Source: Treponema socranskii subsp. buccale
GTDB lineage: Bacteria > Spirochaetota > Spirochaetia > Treponematales > Treponemataceae
Assembly: GCF_024181585.1 (NCBI RefSeq)
Contig: NZ_CP054258.1
Location: 2,232,001 to 2,296,000 of the forward strand
Length of the DNA: 64,000 nucleotides
Direction of reading: 5' to 3'
Each line of letters begins with the position of its first letter. Positions within the stretch are counted from its first letter, which is position 1. Shown piece after piece: positions 16,213 through 25,321 of the stretch. A program made the translations under genes and the position numbers. The notes beneath the pieces were generated by a model that worked only from the letters and a program-made list of their open reading frames with translations, did no database searches and was not told where the DNA came from.

Positions 16213-17223
16213 ATGCAGGAAAATCAGCCGATAAAAAAAAGCAATACGTCTGCAAAAATAACGTACATCATGCTGCAGGAAGGCGGCATCGGGGCAGTGC
16301 TTTTGGTTTTGTGTGTCATCTTTGCGTTCGTTGCGCCCAAATTCGGATCGATGACAAATATTTCGAACATCTTTACGCAGATAAGCATCAATACGGTGAT
16401 CGCGCTCGGCATGACCTTCGTCATCCTCCTCGGAGGAATCGATTTGAGCGTCGGTTCCGTTTTAGCGCTGTGTACGATCATATCGGGGAAGATAATCGTC
16501 AGCGAAAATCTTTCTGCCGGAACGGCGATTTTTCTCAGCATCATCGCGGGGATCGGCATCGGCATGCTGTGCGGGCTCTTCAACGGCTTTATCTCTCAGC
16601 ACTGGAAGATTCCCGCCTTTGTCGTAACAATGGGTATGCTGAACATCGCGCGCGGTCTCGCGCTGACGATAAGCGATTCGCGGACGATATTCGGATTTCC
16701 TGAAGCGTTCAACCGTATCGGCGCCCTCACCGTATTCAGAATCCCCATCATTTTTATCATTTCGCTGCTGCTGATATGCATCGGCTCTTTTATCCTAAAT
16801 CGTACCGTCTACGGCCGCCTGCTCTACGCTATCGGAAACAACGAAGAAGCGGTACGGCTGTCCGGGCACAACGTCGATTTTTATAAAATCTCCGCATATG
16901 TGATCTGCGGCGCGACCGTCGGGATCGCATCGACGCTGTACATGATGCGCTTGAATATCGCAAGTCCGATCCTCGGCAACGGTTTTGAACTCACGGCGAT
17001 CGCAGCCGTCGTCATAGGCGGGGCGAGCATGAACGGCGGAAAGGGCTCTTTAACCGGAACGCTGCTCGGCGCCTGTATTTTGGGCGTTTTAAACAACGGA
17101 CTTTTGCTCATGGGGCTCGGTGACTTCGCACGGCAGATCGTAACGGGCATCATCATCGTGTTCGCCGTCGTGCTCGACACGTATCGCAGCAAAGTTATCG
17201 ACAGAATCAGCAAACTGCAGTAA
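16213..17223 (+). CDS. rbsC: Ribose-type ABC importer, permease
   Basis: The 336-residue inner-membrane protein has about ten hydrophobic segments and the family motifs TFVILLGGIDLSVGSVLAL (about 70-88), GLFNGFISQHWKIPAFVVTMGML, AIGNNEEAVRLSGHNV and AAVVIGGASMNGGKGS. It forms the channel energised by RbsA. GAGGT precedes the start, 12 bases after the rbsA stop, so the two are translationally close. It closes the ribose operon; no rbsD or rbsK follows. Confidence 0.94.
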   Translation: MQENQPIKKSNTSAKITYIMLQEGGIGAVLLVLCVIFAFVAPKFGSMTNISNIFTQISINTVIALGMTFVILLGGIDLSVGSVLALCTIISGKIIVSENLSAGTAIFLSIIAGIGIGMLCGLFNGFISQHWKIPAFVVTMGMLNIARGLALTISDSRTIFGFPEAFNRIGALTVFRIPIIFIISLLLICIGSFILNRTVYGRLLYAIGNNEEAVRLSGHNVDFYKISAYVICGATVGIASTLYMMRLNIASPILGNGFELTAIAAVVIGGASMNGGKGSLTGTLLGACILGVLNNGLLLMGLGDFARQIVTGIIIVFAVVLDTYRSKVIDRISKLQ

Positions 17224-17285
17224 ATATACCGCAAAAAAATCTTATTCACCCGGGGCTGTCCAAAAACCGCAAGCCTATCCGCTCC

Positions 17286-17425
17286 GTACGGTCAGTCCAT
17301 GCGACCGGTTACGATTTCGAAACGAAAAAGCCTCACGTGTTTCGCTGCTATAAAACTATGTCGCTCACGTCGAACGGTCGACGAAAAGGGAAGCCTCGTT
17401 CACAATTTATAAAAAACGCCGATAC
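17286..17425 (+). pseudogene. Decayed fragment of the WYL regulator gene
   Basis: About 140 bases match 11357-11500 of the WYL regulator in the same orientation with scattered substitutions and a small deletion (GTGGTATGCG became CCATGCG). One frame still reads FRCYKTMSLTSNGRRKGKP against FRCDKIMSLVPNGRRKAKP of the intact protein. It lacks start and both ends. Just upstream, 17252-17279 repeats the GGCTGTCC segment found between rbsB and rbsA. The fragment marks an old duplication or deletion at the end of the ribose locus. Confidence 0.85.
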
Positions 17426-17430
17426 ATGCG

Positions 17431-18861
17431 TCAGCGGCGCTGTGAAGCGAGCCACGCGAACAGCTTTACGCCCTCATCTTCGACATCGTCGTTCAAAACG
17501 TATATCCACGACGCATGTCCGTCAAAGCGATACGGATTGCCTTTTTTGTCTTTATAGACGCCGCTTAGATCGCGGACGTCATCGTAAACGACGTAATGCA
17601 AATCTTTATGATGCAGCTTTCGCAGACGCGATACGGTCGCGCCGTCGTACTTTTCCATCTTAATTGTGTCGTCGTCTTTTGCCCGCGTAAACCACAGCGG
17701 AACTTTCGCAAGTTCGCCGAGCTGGCTGTCCGTAATTTTTTTATCGGGATACGCTTCGCACACGGGAAAAGCCGCCGCAAAAAAATCGGGATATTGCAGA
17801 AGCATATTGAGCGTCATATAACCGCCGGCCGAACAGCCGCCGACATATATGCGATCCGGGTCGATGTACGGATGCTTTGCGATACATTCGTCGATCAATC
17901 CTTTTACCGCCTCGCTGTAATATGAAACGCTTGCTGCGGGATTTTTTTTATCGGATTTGACATTCAAATCGGTTTTAAAAAAAGCATTGGCTGTTTTGAG
18001 AAACGGATTAAGTATGTTTTTAGCCGTTCCTTCAATATCGACGGGAACCCAAAGCCGCGTTCCTCCCGCACCCGCACTCGTCGATTCGAGCCACGCCGTC
18101 GGTGCTTGCGGAACGAGGACTGCCGCGCCGTTTTCGAAATACGACTGTATTTTTTGCCCCGCGAGGTTCACCGTCTTCGTGCCCAAAATCGGCATATACG
18201 GATTATTGCCGCCTTCGGCTATACCGTGAAACCAAACGATCAGCGGAATTTTTTTATCGCTTTGATCGGAATTTGTCGGCGTCCAAAACGCATAACGCAG
18301 ATCCGTATCGCCTGATGTAAAACCCGATATCGTAAAGCGCGCAGCCTCAGGACATACGGCGGCATTTCGCTTTTTTATCGTAAAACCGAGTTTTTCGTTT
18401 TCAATTTTTAAACCGTAGAGCGTCCCTGTATAGAAGACGGCTTTTATAAAAGGATTTCCGGAAGATTCCTCCGGTTCAACGGAAAGTTTCAGCGTTATAT
18501 GATTTCCTTCGCCCTCGATTTTATTACCCCGCGAGTCGGAAAGATACGCGTCGACAACATCGCGCTCGCCTTTTGAAAAACCGGAACCGCGCCGTGCCTG
18601 CTCTTCCGGCGCGAAAATTCTCGTAACTTCAAAATCTTTTGCTTTGACGGCATCGGCCGAAAAAGTTTTGCCGGTATTCAGTATCACCGTGTCGGCGACG
18701 GGACCCCAATCGTAGGCGCCGACGACAAGCACATATCGATTTTTTGCAGGCTCCGCAGCTTCTACAAGAACCGTAACCGAGTCCGCTTCTTCCGCAGCAA
18801 ACGGAAAGAGACAAAAATGCAATAAACATACTGCAATAAAAATCTTATTCGTTTTGCTCAT
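17431..18861 (-). CDS. Secreted alpha/beta-hydrolase (COG4099-type esterase/peptidase)
   Basis: The 476-residue protein has a signal peptide (MSKTNKIFIAVCLLHFCLFPFA), an N-terminal beta-rich region of about 170 residues, and a hydrolase domain: PLIVWFHGIAEGGNNPYMP (oxyanion region), YVGGCSAGGYMTLNMLLQ with nucleophile Ser in GxSxG near 345, the PLWFTRAKDDDTI acid region, and DGHASWIY with the probable catalytic His. It fits predicted peptidases/carbohydrate esterases that act outside the cell. The start at 18861 is chosen for the signal peptide; there is no Shine-Dalgarno site, but TATACT lies seven bases upstream. The 18955-19023 stretch holds only the prfA promoter. Confidence 0.8.
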   Translation of the reverse strand: MSKTNKIFIAVCLLHFCLFPFAAEEADSVTVLVEAAEPAKNRYVLVVGAYDWGPVADTVILNTGKTFSADAVKAKDFEVTRIFAPEEQARRGSGFSKGERDVVDAYLSDSRGNKIEGEGNHITLKLSVEPEESSGNPFIKAVFYTGTLYGLKIENEKLGFTIKKRNAAVCPEAARFTISGFTSGDTDLRYAFWTPTNSDQSDKKIPLIVWFHGIAEGGNNPYMPILGTKTVNLAGQKIQSYFENGAAVLVPQAPTAWLESTSAGAGGTRLWVPVDIEGTAKNILNPFLKTANAFFKTDLNVKSDKKNPAASVSYYSEAVKGLIDECIAKHPYIDPDRIYVGGCSAGGYMTLNMLLQYPDFFAAAFPVCEAYPDKKITDSQLGELAKVPLWFTRAKDDDTIKMEKYDGATVSRLRKLHHKDLHYVVYDDVRDLSGVYKDKKGNPYRFDGHASWIYVLNDDVEDEGVKLFAWLASQRR

Positions 18862-18986
18862 AAAACAAGTATATACTATTCTCATACGTACCGCTACAGC
18901 AAACGCCGCGACGGAGATGACGTATACGCAAAACAACGAAGGGACGGAAAACATTTTCCATCAATATTTTTTCCTTTTCCGTTTCA

Positions 18987-19015
18987 TTGCAAAAATCGTT
19001 CGGAAACTATACAAT
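18987..19015 (+). promoter_or_regulatory. Promoter of prfA, near-leaderless
   Basis: TTGCAA (18987-18992), 17-base spacer, TACAAT (19010-19015); the prfA ATG follows eight bases after the -10 with no Shine-Dalgarno site. Confidence 0.6.
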
Positions 19016-19023
19016 AAAACGCT

Positions 19024-20115
19024 ATGGATTTACTGAAAAAACTCGAAGACTGCAAAAAACGCTTCGACGAATTAAGCGCGCGCGTTATGGATCCCGATCT
19101 TGTTAAAGACGTCGAAAAATACAAAGACGTCATGCGCGAACACGGTCATCTCTCCGAACTCATGGAATTATACGGCGAATACAAAAAAATGCTCGACGGC
19201 ATCGAAAGCGATACCGAACTGATCACGAACGAAGACGACCACGATCTGAAAGAGATGGCGAGGGAAGAGCTGAAATCGCTCGAAGAACAAAAACCGCTGC
19301 TCGAAGAAAAAATAAAATTACAACTCATTCCTCCCGATCCGCTCGACGAAAAAAACATCATCGTCGAAATACGAAACGGCGTCGGCGGAGACGAGGCGTC
19401 GCTGTTCGTCGCCGACCTCTACGAAATGTACGCGCGCTTTGCGGAAATGAAAGGCTGGAAATACGAAATCATGAATTCGACGCAGACGGAAGTGGGCGGC
19501 TATAAAGAGATTTCGTTTTCGCTTTCCGGCAAATTCGTATACGGCACGCTGAGGTGGGAAGGCGGCGTGCACCGCGTACAGCGCGTTCCCGCGACTGAAG
19601 CGCAGGGGAGAATCCACACGAGTACGGTGACGGTCGCAGTTCTTCCCGAAGCGAGCGAAACCGATATCGTCATCAAGCCGGAAGACGTGCGCATCGACGT
19701 GATGCGGGCGGGCGGACCCGGCGGACAGTGCGTCAACACGACGGATTCCGCAGTACGCCTCACGCATATTCCGACGGGGCTTGTCGTCATTCAACAGGAC
19801 GAAAAAAGCCAAATCAAAAACAAAGCGAAAGCGTTTCGCGTTTTGCGCGCGCGCCTGTTCGATTTGGAAGAGAGCAAAAAACGGGCGGAGCGGGACGCGG
19901 CGCGGAAATCGATGGTCGGGAGCGGCGACAGAAGCGAACGCATCCGCACGTACAATTTTCCGCAAAACAGAGTAACCGATCACCGCATCAATTTGACGCT
20001 GTACAAACTCGATCAATTCATGCTCGGCTATATGGACGAAATGCTCGACGCGCTCAACGTGTACGCAAAAGAAGAGCAGCTGAAAGCGGACGTAAGCGAA
20101 CTCGAACACGATTAG
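19024..20115 (+). CDS. prfA: Peptide chain release factor 1
   Basis: Cytoplasmic factor that reads UAA and UAG and triggers peptide release. The 363-residue protein has the coiled N-terminal domain, the anticodon-mimic PAT within [14 protein letters not shown] (about 186-199), and the GGQ loop [21 protein letters not shown] near 226-246, which PrmC methylates on the glutamine. prmC lies 32 bases downstream, the common bacterial arrangement. Length and sequence are normal. The first ATG sits at the predicted transcription start. Confidence 0.97.
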   Translation: MDLLKKLEDCKKRFDELSARVMDPDLVKDVEKYKDVMREHGHLSELMELYGEYKKMLDGIESDTELITNEDDHDLKEMAREELKSLEEQKPLLEEKIKLQLIPPDPLDEKNIIVEIRNGVGGDEASLFVADLYEMYARFAEMKGWKYEIMNSTQTEVGGYKEISFSLSGKFVYGTLRWEGGVHRVQRVPATEAQGRIHTSTVTVAVLPEASETDIVIKPEDVRIDVMRAGGPGGQCVNTTDSAVRLTHIPTGLVVIQQDEKSQIKNKAKAFRVLRARLFDLEESKKRAERDAARKSMVGSGDRSERIRTYNFPQNRVTDHRINLTLYKLDQFMLGYMDEMLDALNVYAKEEQLKADVSELEHD

Positions 20116-20147
20116 CGGATAAGAGCGCACAGCGGCGGAACGAAAAC

Positions 20148-21137
20148 GTGACCATCAAAAACGCAAGAGACGAAGCGATAAAAAAATTAATAAATTCTCC
20201 GACGGCTCCGCTCGATGCGGACGTTCTTTTATCGCACACGATCAAGCGTTCGAAATCTTTTTTACTCGCACACCGAAACGACGATTTGACCGATGCTCAG
20301 TACGGCGCATTTATGTCCGCGATTGAGAAGCGCAAAACGGGGCTTGCAGTCGCCTATATCACGGGACACAAAGAATTCTATAAGCTCGATTTTATCGTCA
20401 CACAAGACGTACTCGTTCCGAAACCCGACACCGAAACGCTCGTGGAAAAAGCGGTCGAAAGCATCAAAGAGATTGTACGAAATAAAACGACGAGTACCGG
20501 CAAAGCGGTACGGACTGTCGAAGCGTCGAAAAAGAACGCCGAAACGACGGAACAAAACGAAGGGGGACAAACCGACGATACGTTCCGCATCGCCGATATA
20601 TGCACGGGAAGCGGCTGCGTCGGTATTGCGGCAGCTCGTGAATTGAACGAGTGCGGAATCTTTTGCGAGCTTACGCTTACCGACATTTCTCCCCGCGCTC
20701 TTGAAATCGCAAAGCAAAACGCGGAACGGCTTTTAACGAAAGCGCAATTCAAACGCACGGCATTCGTCTCGGGCGATCTGCTTGCCGCGCTTCCATCCGA
20801 CGTACGCTTCGACGCGATACTCGCAAATCCACCTTACGTGCCGTCCGATGAAACGACGAAATTATTAAAAGACGGAAGAGGCGATCCGGCTCTCGCCCTC
20901 GACGGAGATACAGACAGCGCGCTCGGCGTACGGCAAAGCTCGGACGGGCTTGCGATCACGAGACGCCTCGCAGTGCAAGCGTACGAGCACCTCGCGCAAG
21001 GCGGCGTTTTTTTTCTCGAAAGCGGCGAATACAATGCACAAGAAGCCGCTCACCTGATGAAAAAAGCGGGCTTTGTCCGCGTCGAAACGCACTGCGATCT
21101 GTCGGGCAAGCCGCGCGTCACAACGGGAATGCGATAA
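20148..21137 (+). CDS. prmC: Release factor glutamine methyltransferase
   Basis: S-adenosylmethionine-dependent enzyme that N5-methylates the GGQ glutamine of release factors. The 329-residue product has the helical N-terminal domain with VLVPKPDTETLVE (about 88-100), the SAM motif DICTGSGCVGIA (150-161) and the catalytic NPPY at 227-230. A GTG at 20148 is taken as start because there is no ATG between the prfA stop and the conserved N-terminus; GGCGGAA lies upstream. A hydrophilic insert of about 35 residues (110-144, rich in Lys, Thr, Glu) separates the N-terminal domain from the methyltransferase core, longer than the usual linker. Co-transcribed with prfA. Confidence 0.94.
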   Translation: MTIKNARDEAIKKLINSPTAPLDADVLLSHTIKRSKSFLLAHRNDDLTDAQYGAFMSAIEKRKTGLAVAYITGHKEFYKLDFIVTQDVLVPKPDTETLVEKAVESIKEIVRNKTTSTGKAVRTVEASKKNAETTEQNEGGQTDDTFRIADICTGSGCVGIAAARELNECGIFCELTLTDISPRALEIAKQNAERLLTKAQFKRTAFVSGDLLAALPSDVRFDAILANPPYVPSDETTKLLKDGRGDPALALDGDTDSALGVRQSSDGLAITRRLAVQAYEHLAQGGVFFLESGEYNAQEAAHLMKKAGFVRVETHCDLSGKPRVTTGMR

Positions 21138-21265
21138 GAAAAAATTAATAAGACAGCGGTTTTTACATATTATTAATTATTAAAAAAACAGCAGCTCTAC
21201 GCCGCCCGAATCGACGGTATATGCAAAAATGCAATGAAGACGGATTACAGTCCTGAAAAATGCAT

Positions 21266-22651
21266 TTATTTTCCGACGCAAAAATTGCCGAATACGCTTT
21301 CGAGTATGTCTTCCGGCGTCACTTCTCCGGTAACTTCGCCGAGAGAAGCGATCGCGTCTTCCAAATCCTGTACGACGGCATCGAGCGTATAGTCTTCGTC
21401 GGCGCTCTCAAGCGCATGGCGCACGCCTGAAAGCGCTTCTTCGACCGATTTTTTTTGTCTGGCCGAGCCGAGCCCCGCCTGCTTCCGATCCGTATCCGTC
21501 CCCGAAACAAGAGAGCGTTTTACTTCTTCGACGAGCTTTCCGATTCCGTCGCCTTTTTTTGCACTCACGGCCGCTTCCGCGCGGAGATCCGCGATCATTT
21601 TTTTCTGTTCATCGGAAAGCCGCCTCTCACCTTCGATATCGCTTTTGTTCCATACGAACACGACGGGTTCGGCACAGTCTCTCAAAAAAGCTTCGTCGTC
21701 GGAGGTAAAACCCGCCGTACTGTCGGCGAGATAGAGCACGGCGTCCGCATCTTTTGTGAGCGAACGCGCGGATTCGACGCCCTGCTTTTCGACGATATCC
21801 GCCGTCGCGCGTAAGCCCGCCGTATCGAAGAGGCGCACCGGTATGCCGCCGAAATCCGCCCAGCTTTCAAGCCAGTCGCGAGTCGTACCGGCGATGTCGG
21901 AAACGATCGCGCGTTCTTCTTTTAAAAGCGTATTGAATAAACTCGATTTGCCGGCATTCGTCCTTCCGCACAAAACGACGCGCGCTCCGTCCTGATAGAG
22001 CTTTTCGCTTTTCCACGAATCGACGAGAGACTGCAAAAAAAATATCGCCCGCTCGATGTCCGTACGGTCGAAAGAATCCGCTATCGTCTCTTCGTCTTCG
22101 GGATATTCGACGGCGACTTCGATAGACGCGAGCGTATCGACGAGCAGCTTTTTTATCGAATCGATTTCGTCGAAGAGGGAACCCGAAAGCCTTCCGGCAG
22201 CCCGGCCTCTCGATGCGTCGGTGCGGCTTTCGATGATTTCCCTCACCGCTTCCGCTTTTGTCAAATCGGTTTTTCCGTTGATGTAAGCGCGGAACGTAAA
22301 CTCTCCGCGCTCGGCTTCGCGGAATCCGTTTGCAAGCAGCAATTTATTAATCGCGTTTACAACCGCAGGTCCGCCGTGGCACGATATTTCCGCCATATCT
22401 TCGCCGGTAAAACTTTTCGGAGCGCGAAAAACCGACACGAGCACTTCGTCGATTTTTTTATCTCCGTCCGAAATCCAGCCGTACACGATCGTGTTCCCTC
22501 CGGCATTCAACAATGCGTCGGAACGCGAAAACAGTTCGGCAACGAGTTCAATGCAGCCTTTTCCCGAAGTGCGCACGATGCCGAGCGCGCTCGGAGCAAG
22601 CGCCGTCGCTATAGCGGCTATAGGTTCATCAGGCGTATAGGTTCCCGACAT
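21266..22651 (-). CDS. mnmE: tRNA modification GTPase MnmE
   Basis: Works with MnmG to install the aminomethyl-type modification at U34 of certain tRNAs. The 461-residue protein has the folate-binding N-terminal domain (begins DEPIAAIATALAPSALGIVR; ISCHGGPAVV), the helical middle, and an inserted G domain with GRTNAGKSS (about 227-235), DTAGLR and NKSD, ending in FGNFCVGK with the functional near-terminal cysteine. GAGG precedes the start. It starts eight bases past the stop of the DUF4015 gene, so the two form an operon. It converges with prmC; the 128-base gap between them has only AT-rich inverted bits. Confidence 0.97.
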   Translation of the reverse strand: MSGTYTPDEPIAAIATALAPSALGIVRTSGKGCIELVAELFSRSDALLNAGGNTIVYGWISDGDKKIDEVLVSVFRAPKSFTGEDMAEISCHGGPAVVNAINKLLLANGFREAERGEFTFRAYINGKTDLTKAEAVREIIESRTDASRGRAAGRLSGSLFDEIDSIKKLLVDTLASIEVAVEYPEDEETIADSFDRTDIERAIFFLQSLVDSWKSEKLYQDGARVVLCGRTNAGKSSLFNTLLKEERAIVSDIAGTTRDWLESWADFGGIPVRLFDTAGLRATADIVEKQGVESARSLTKDADAVLYLADSTAGFTSDDEAFLRDCAEPVVFVWNKSDIEGERRLSDEQKKMIADLRAEAAVSAKKGDGIGKLVEEVKRSLVSGTDTDRKQAGLGSARQKKSVEEALSGVRHALESADEDYTLDAVVQDLEDAIASLGEVTGEVTPEDILESVFGNFCVGK

Positions 22652-22659
22652 AGGCGTCC

Positions 22660-24987
22660 TCAGCGCAAGCGCATAAACGGAATATAGAGAAACGGCGTAT
22701 AACCTGCCGCTTCGGGATTTTTGCGCGTTTTCTCCTGATAGAGCACGCTGTCGAGAGCGGAAACCGTTTCATCGGCAAAGGGCGGCTTTACCGCGCTTCC
22801 GAACGCGGGCTTTCTGAACTTTTCATCCGCTTCGGGTGCCGTACCGATATACTTCGATTCGGCCGTCACGTCGGGAAGAATATAATCGTAGGCGCCGAGA
22901 TTGTTCCAATACAGATAACCGCGGTCGACGGAATCGCGCACGCCGAAAATTTCCTTTTGAATGTATTCGCTGCCGTAATATTGCCGGTCGTAGCTCACGT
23001 TCAATCGGAACGCCTGCACCCACGGACGGATGATCGTTCTGTTCCTCGTTATCACCGATGCGCGAAACGTTCCGTAATAATAAATTCGATACGTCCGGTC
23101 CGCATAGGGCGCGCGGTTCATAAACTCCTGTTCGAAGTGATTGGGATAAAACATCGGCGAGATGACATCGACGTATTCGCCGAGCATTTCCGCATCCTGC
23201 CCCGTGCGCGTACCGCTGCGGTACCATCCGTTGGCACCGTAAATATCGATTCCGATCGGCGCATCGATATTTTCACGCGCATACGAAAGAAATGAAATGA
23301 GCGCACTCTCTTTCGTCATGCCCTTGCTTTGCCAGCGGTACGACGCGCTCTTCAAATTCAAGCCGTCCGTCGGAAAGCGGATATAATCGAATTGGATTTC
23401 ATCGAAACCCCGCGCGATAAGCTCTTTTGCGACGGCGACGTTATATTCCCACACTTCTTCGGAATACGGATCGACCCAATTTTCATCGTAATACGACGCC
23501 GTCTTTTTCCCTGCCGAATCGGATCCGTCATCATAGGATTTAATGCCGACCCACGCGCTTTTCGTTTTCGAATCCCACACCGCGTACTTGCCACCCGAAT
23601 ACTTGGCGAGATTCCGGTCTTTAAATACGACGATGCGTGCAATGAGGTATACCTTATCCTTTTTAAACTCGGAGACAAAGTGATCGATATCGACGGCGTA
23701 CTGCGATACGCGAGCTTTTTCCGCGACGAACGGATCGCGCGGCTTGTAGCGCAAAAGACCGTAATCGTCTTTCATATCGATAACGAGCGCATTCAAATTA
23801 TTATTATTTATTAATTTTCTGAAATTATCGATTCCCGTCTGCTCGCTGCCGCGGTTCGGCGGCATATATACGCCTTTTTTCCGGTTCGCTTTTTCCGCGT
23901 ACGGCGTGTTGATTGTGCCGGGATAGAGCATCCACAACTCTCCGAGCAAAAGACCTTCTGCAAGGCCGCTTTTGCTTTTCGGCACCCACGCCGCGTTGAC
24001 GATGCCCGGAACGCATGAAAAACTCCGCTTCCAGCTTTCAAAGTTTGCAGGGATGCCGGGACTTTGCAAAGATGCGACATCGATCGAACCGAGAGATTCT
24101 ATGCGCGTAAAAACGAGAACGCTTCCGACGCTCGCAATGCTTTCGATGCTGTCGGCGGGTTCCGTTCCCTGATAGATACACACGGATGTTTTTGAGTTCC
24201 AATCGAATCGATAGAGATTCGGCAAATACGACTGCGCAAAATAAATTTCGACGTACTTCGTTCCGTCAGCTTCCGTTCTAACCAGCGGATAGATATCCGA
24301 AATCTCATCGGGCGACGTGAGCGACGCGGGTATTTTAATGCCCTTGGGGACATCCTGCCACACGGCGTTTTTCGCATACGGAAATATGTACGAAAGGCCG
24401 AATATCGGATGCGATTCGAATACGACGAGCGCTCCCCCTTCCAGCGTCGCAATCGCAATCGCTTTGATGCCCGGCGTTATCTTGCTCGTCGAGCCGATCG
24501 CTTTCCACTCCTTTCCGCCGTCGCTCGTTATGTACACGTCGTTTTCGGTCGCCGTCGCCATGTTCAGCGGATTTAAGGGATCGAAAGCCAAGTCTTTGAG
24601 AATCGGAACCTGCTCCGTAAGCGTCACGGTTTTTCCGTCGTATTTTTTAATAATGAGCGGAGCGATGCCCTTGTTGCGCAATTCGAAATCGACAAGATTT
24701 TCGCTGTACACGATTCCCTTCGACGTGCGAAAATACCAGCGCTCGCCGAAATTTCCGCCCGCTTCAATACGCACGATCTGCTCGACCTTTCCGCCCGTCC
24801 ACAAAGGGATCGCGGTATTCGATGACGTAATCCTATATAAACCCTTATCCGAACCTGCAAGAAATGCCGCTTCCCGCCCGGGGTCTGCGGTATCCGGCAG
24901 TTCGTAGAGCGGCTTTGCATCCTGAGCAAAACCTTTTGCCGGGGCAATACAAAAAATCGATGCGATAAAAAAAAGTAAGAGAACCAT
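22660..24987 (-). CDS. Secreted DUF4015 (GH-like TIM barrel) protein with BNR-like N-terminus
   Basis: The 775-residue product has a signal peptide (MVLLLFFIASIFCIAPAKGFAQ), an N-terminal region of about 300 residues with beta-propeller-like blades (VYITSDGGKEWKAIGST is a BNR/sialidase-type Asp box), and a C-terminal DUF4015 domain of the putative glycoside-hydrolase type: NALVIDMKDDYGLLRY, YLIARIVVFKDRNLAKY, FDEIQFDYIRFPTDGLN (with the acidic strand end), GIDIYGANGWYRS and DVISPMFYPNHF. Family members are thought to act on polysaccharides but activity is unproven. The ATG at 24987 is preferred over an in-frame GTG at 25029 that falls inside the tandem repeat. Operon with mnmE. Confidence 0.82.
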   Translation of the reverse strand: MVLLLFFIASIFCIAPAKGFAQDAKPLYELPDTADPGREAAFLAGSDKGLYRITSSNTAIPLWTGGKVEQIVRIEAGGNFGERWYFRTSKGIVYSENLVDFELRNKGIAPLIIKKYDGKTVTLTEQVPILKDLAFDPLNPLNMATATENDVYITSDGGKEWKAIGSTSKITPGIKAIAIATLEGGALVVFESHPIFGLSYIFPYAKNAVWQDVPKGIKIPASLTSPDEISDIYPLVRTEADGTKYVEIYFAQSYLPNLYRFDWNSKTSVCIYQGTEPADSIESIASVGSVLVFTRIESLGSIDVASLQSPGIPANFESWKRSFSCVPGIVNAAWVPKSKSGLAEGLLLGELWMLYPGTINTPYAEKANRKKGVYMPPNRGSEQTGIDNFRKLINNNNLNALVIDMKDDYGLLRYKPRDPFVAEKARVSQYAVDIDHFVSEFKKDKVYLIARIVVFKDRNLAKYSGGKYAVWDSKTKSAWVGIKSYDDGSDSAGKKTASYYDENWVDPYSEEVWEYNVAVAKELIARGFDEIQFDYIRFPTDGLNLKSASYRWQSKGMTKESALISFLSYARENIDAPIGIDIYGANGWYRSGTRTGQDAEMLGEYVDVISPMFYPNHFEQEFMNRAPYADRTYRIYYYGTFRASVITRNRTIIRPWVQAFRLNVSYDRQYYGSEYIQKEIFGVRDSVDRGYLYWNNLGAYDYILPDVTAESKYIGTAPEADEKFRKPAFGSAVKPPFADETVSALDSVLYQEKTRKNPEAAGYTPFLYIPFMRLR

Positions 24988-25017
24988 ATATCGATTATCG
25001 GCAAGCCCTTCACAAAT

Positions 25018-25303
25018 GTTTAAAAGCACCGCGGAAATGGCGCGGCGCTTTTAATTTCGAGTTTCCTCTCGAAAACTCGCGGATATACGGGTGCGCTTTC
25101 GCGCACGAATTATACTGCTCCTAAATCTGAAGATTTACTCGCTGTATAATTTTAAGGAAAGTTTAAAAGCACCGCGGAAATGGCGCGGCGCTTTTAATTT
25201 CGAGTTTCCTCTCGAAAACTCGCGGATATACGCGTGCGCTTTCGCGCACAAATTATACAGCTCCTAAATCTGAAGATTTACTCGCTGTATAATTTTAAGG
25301 AAG
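25018..25303. repeat. Two tandem 143-bp structured repeats
   Basis: Copies at 25018-25160 and 25161-25303 are nearly identical. Each holds four hairpins: AAAAGC..CCGCGG/CGCGG..GCTTTT, CGAGTTT/AAACTCG, GTGCGC-TTTC-GCGCAC, and AATTATAC..AAATCT/AGATTT..GTATAATT, then AAGGAA. On the plus strand the order (AAAAGC hairpin, CGAGTTT, GTGCGC hairpin, last hairpin, purine run) follows that of the uraA and rbsB leaders, so this may be a distant branch of that family. It fills the gap between ssb and the DUF4015 gene, both transcribed on the minus strand. Confidence 0.85.
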
Positions 25304-25321
25304 GTTTGAGACAGCCCTTTT

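Noticed and set aside
25018-25303. CRISPR array
   Set aside because: Only two long repeats directly adjacent with no spacers and no cas genes nearby.
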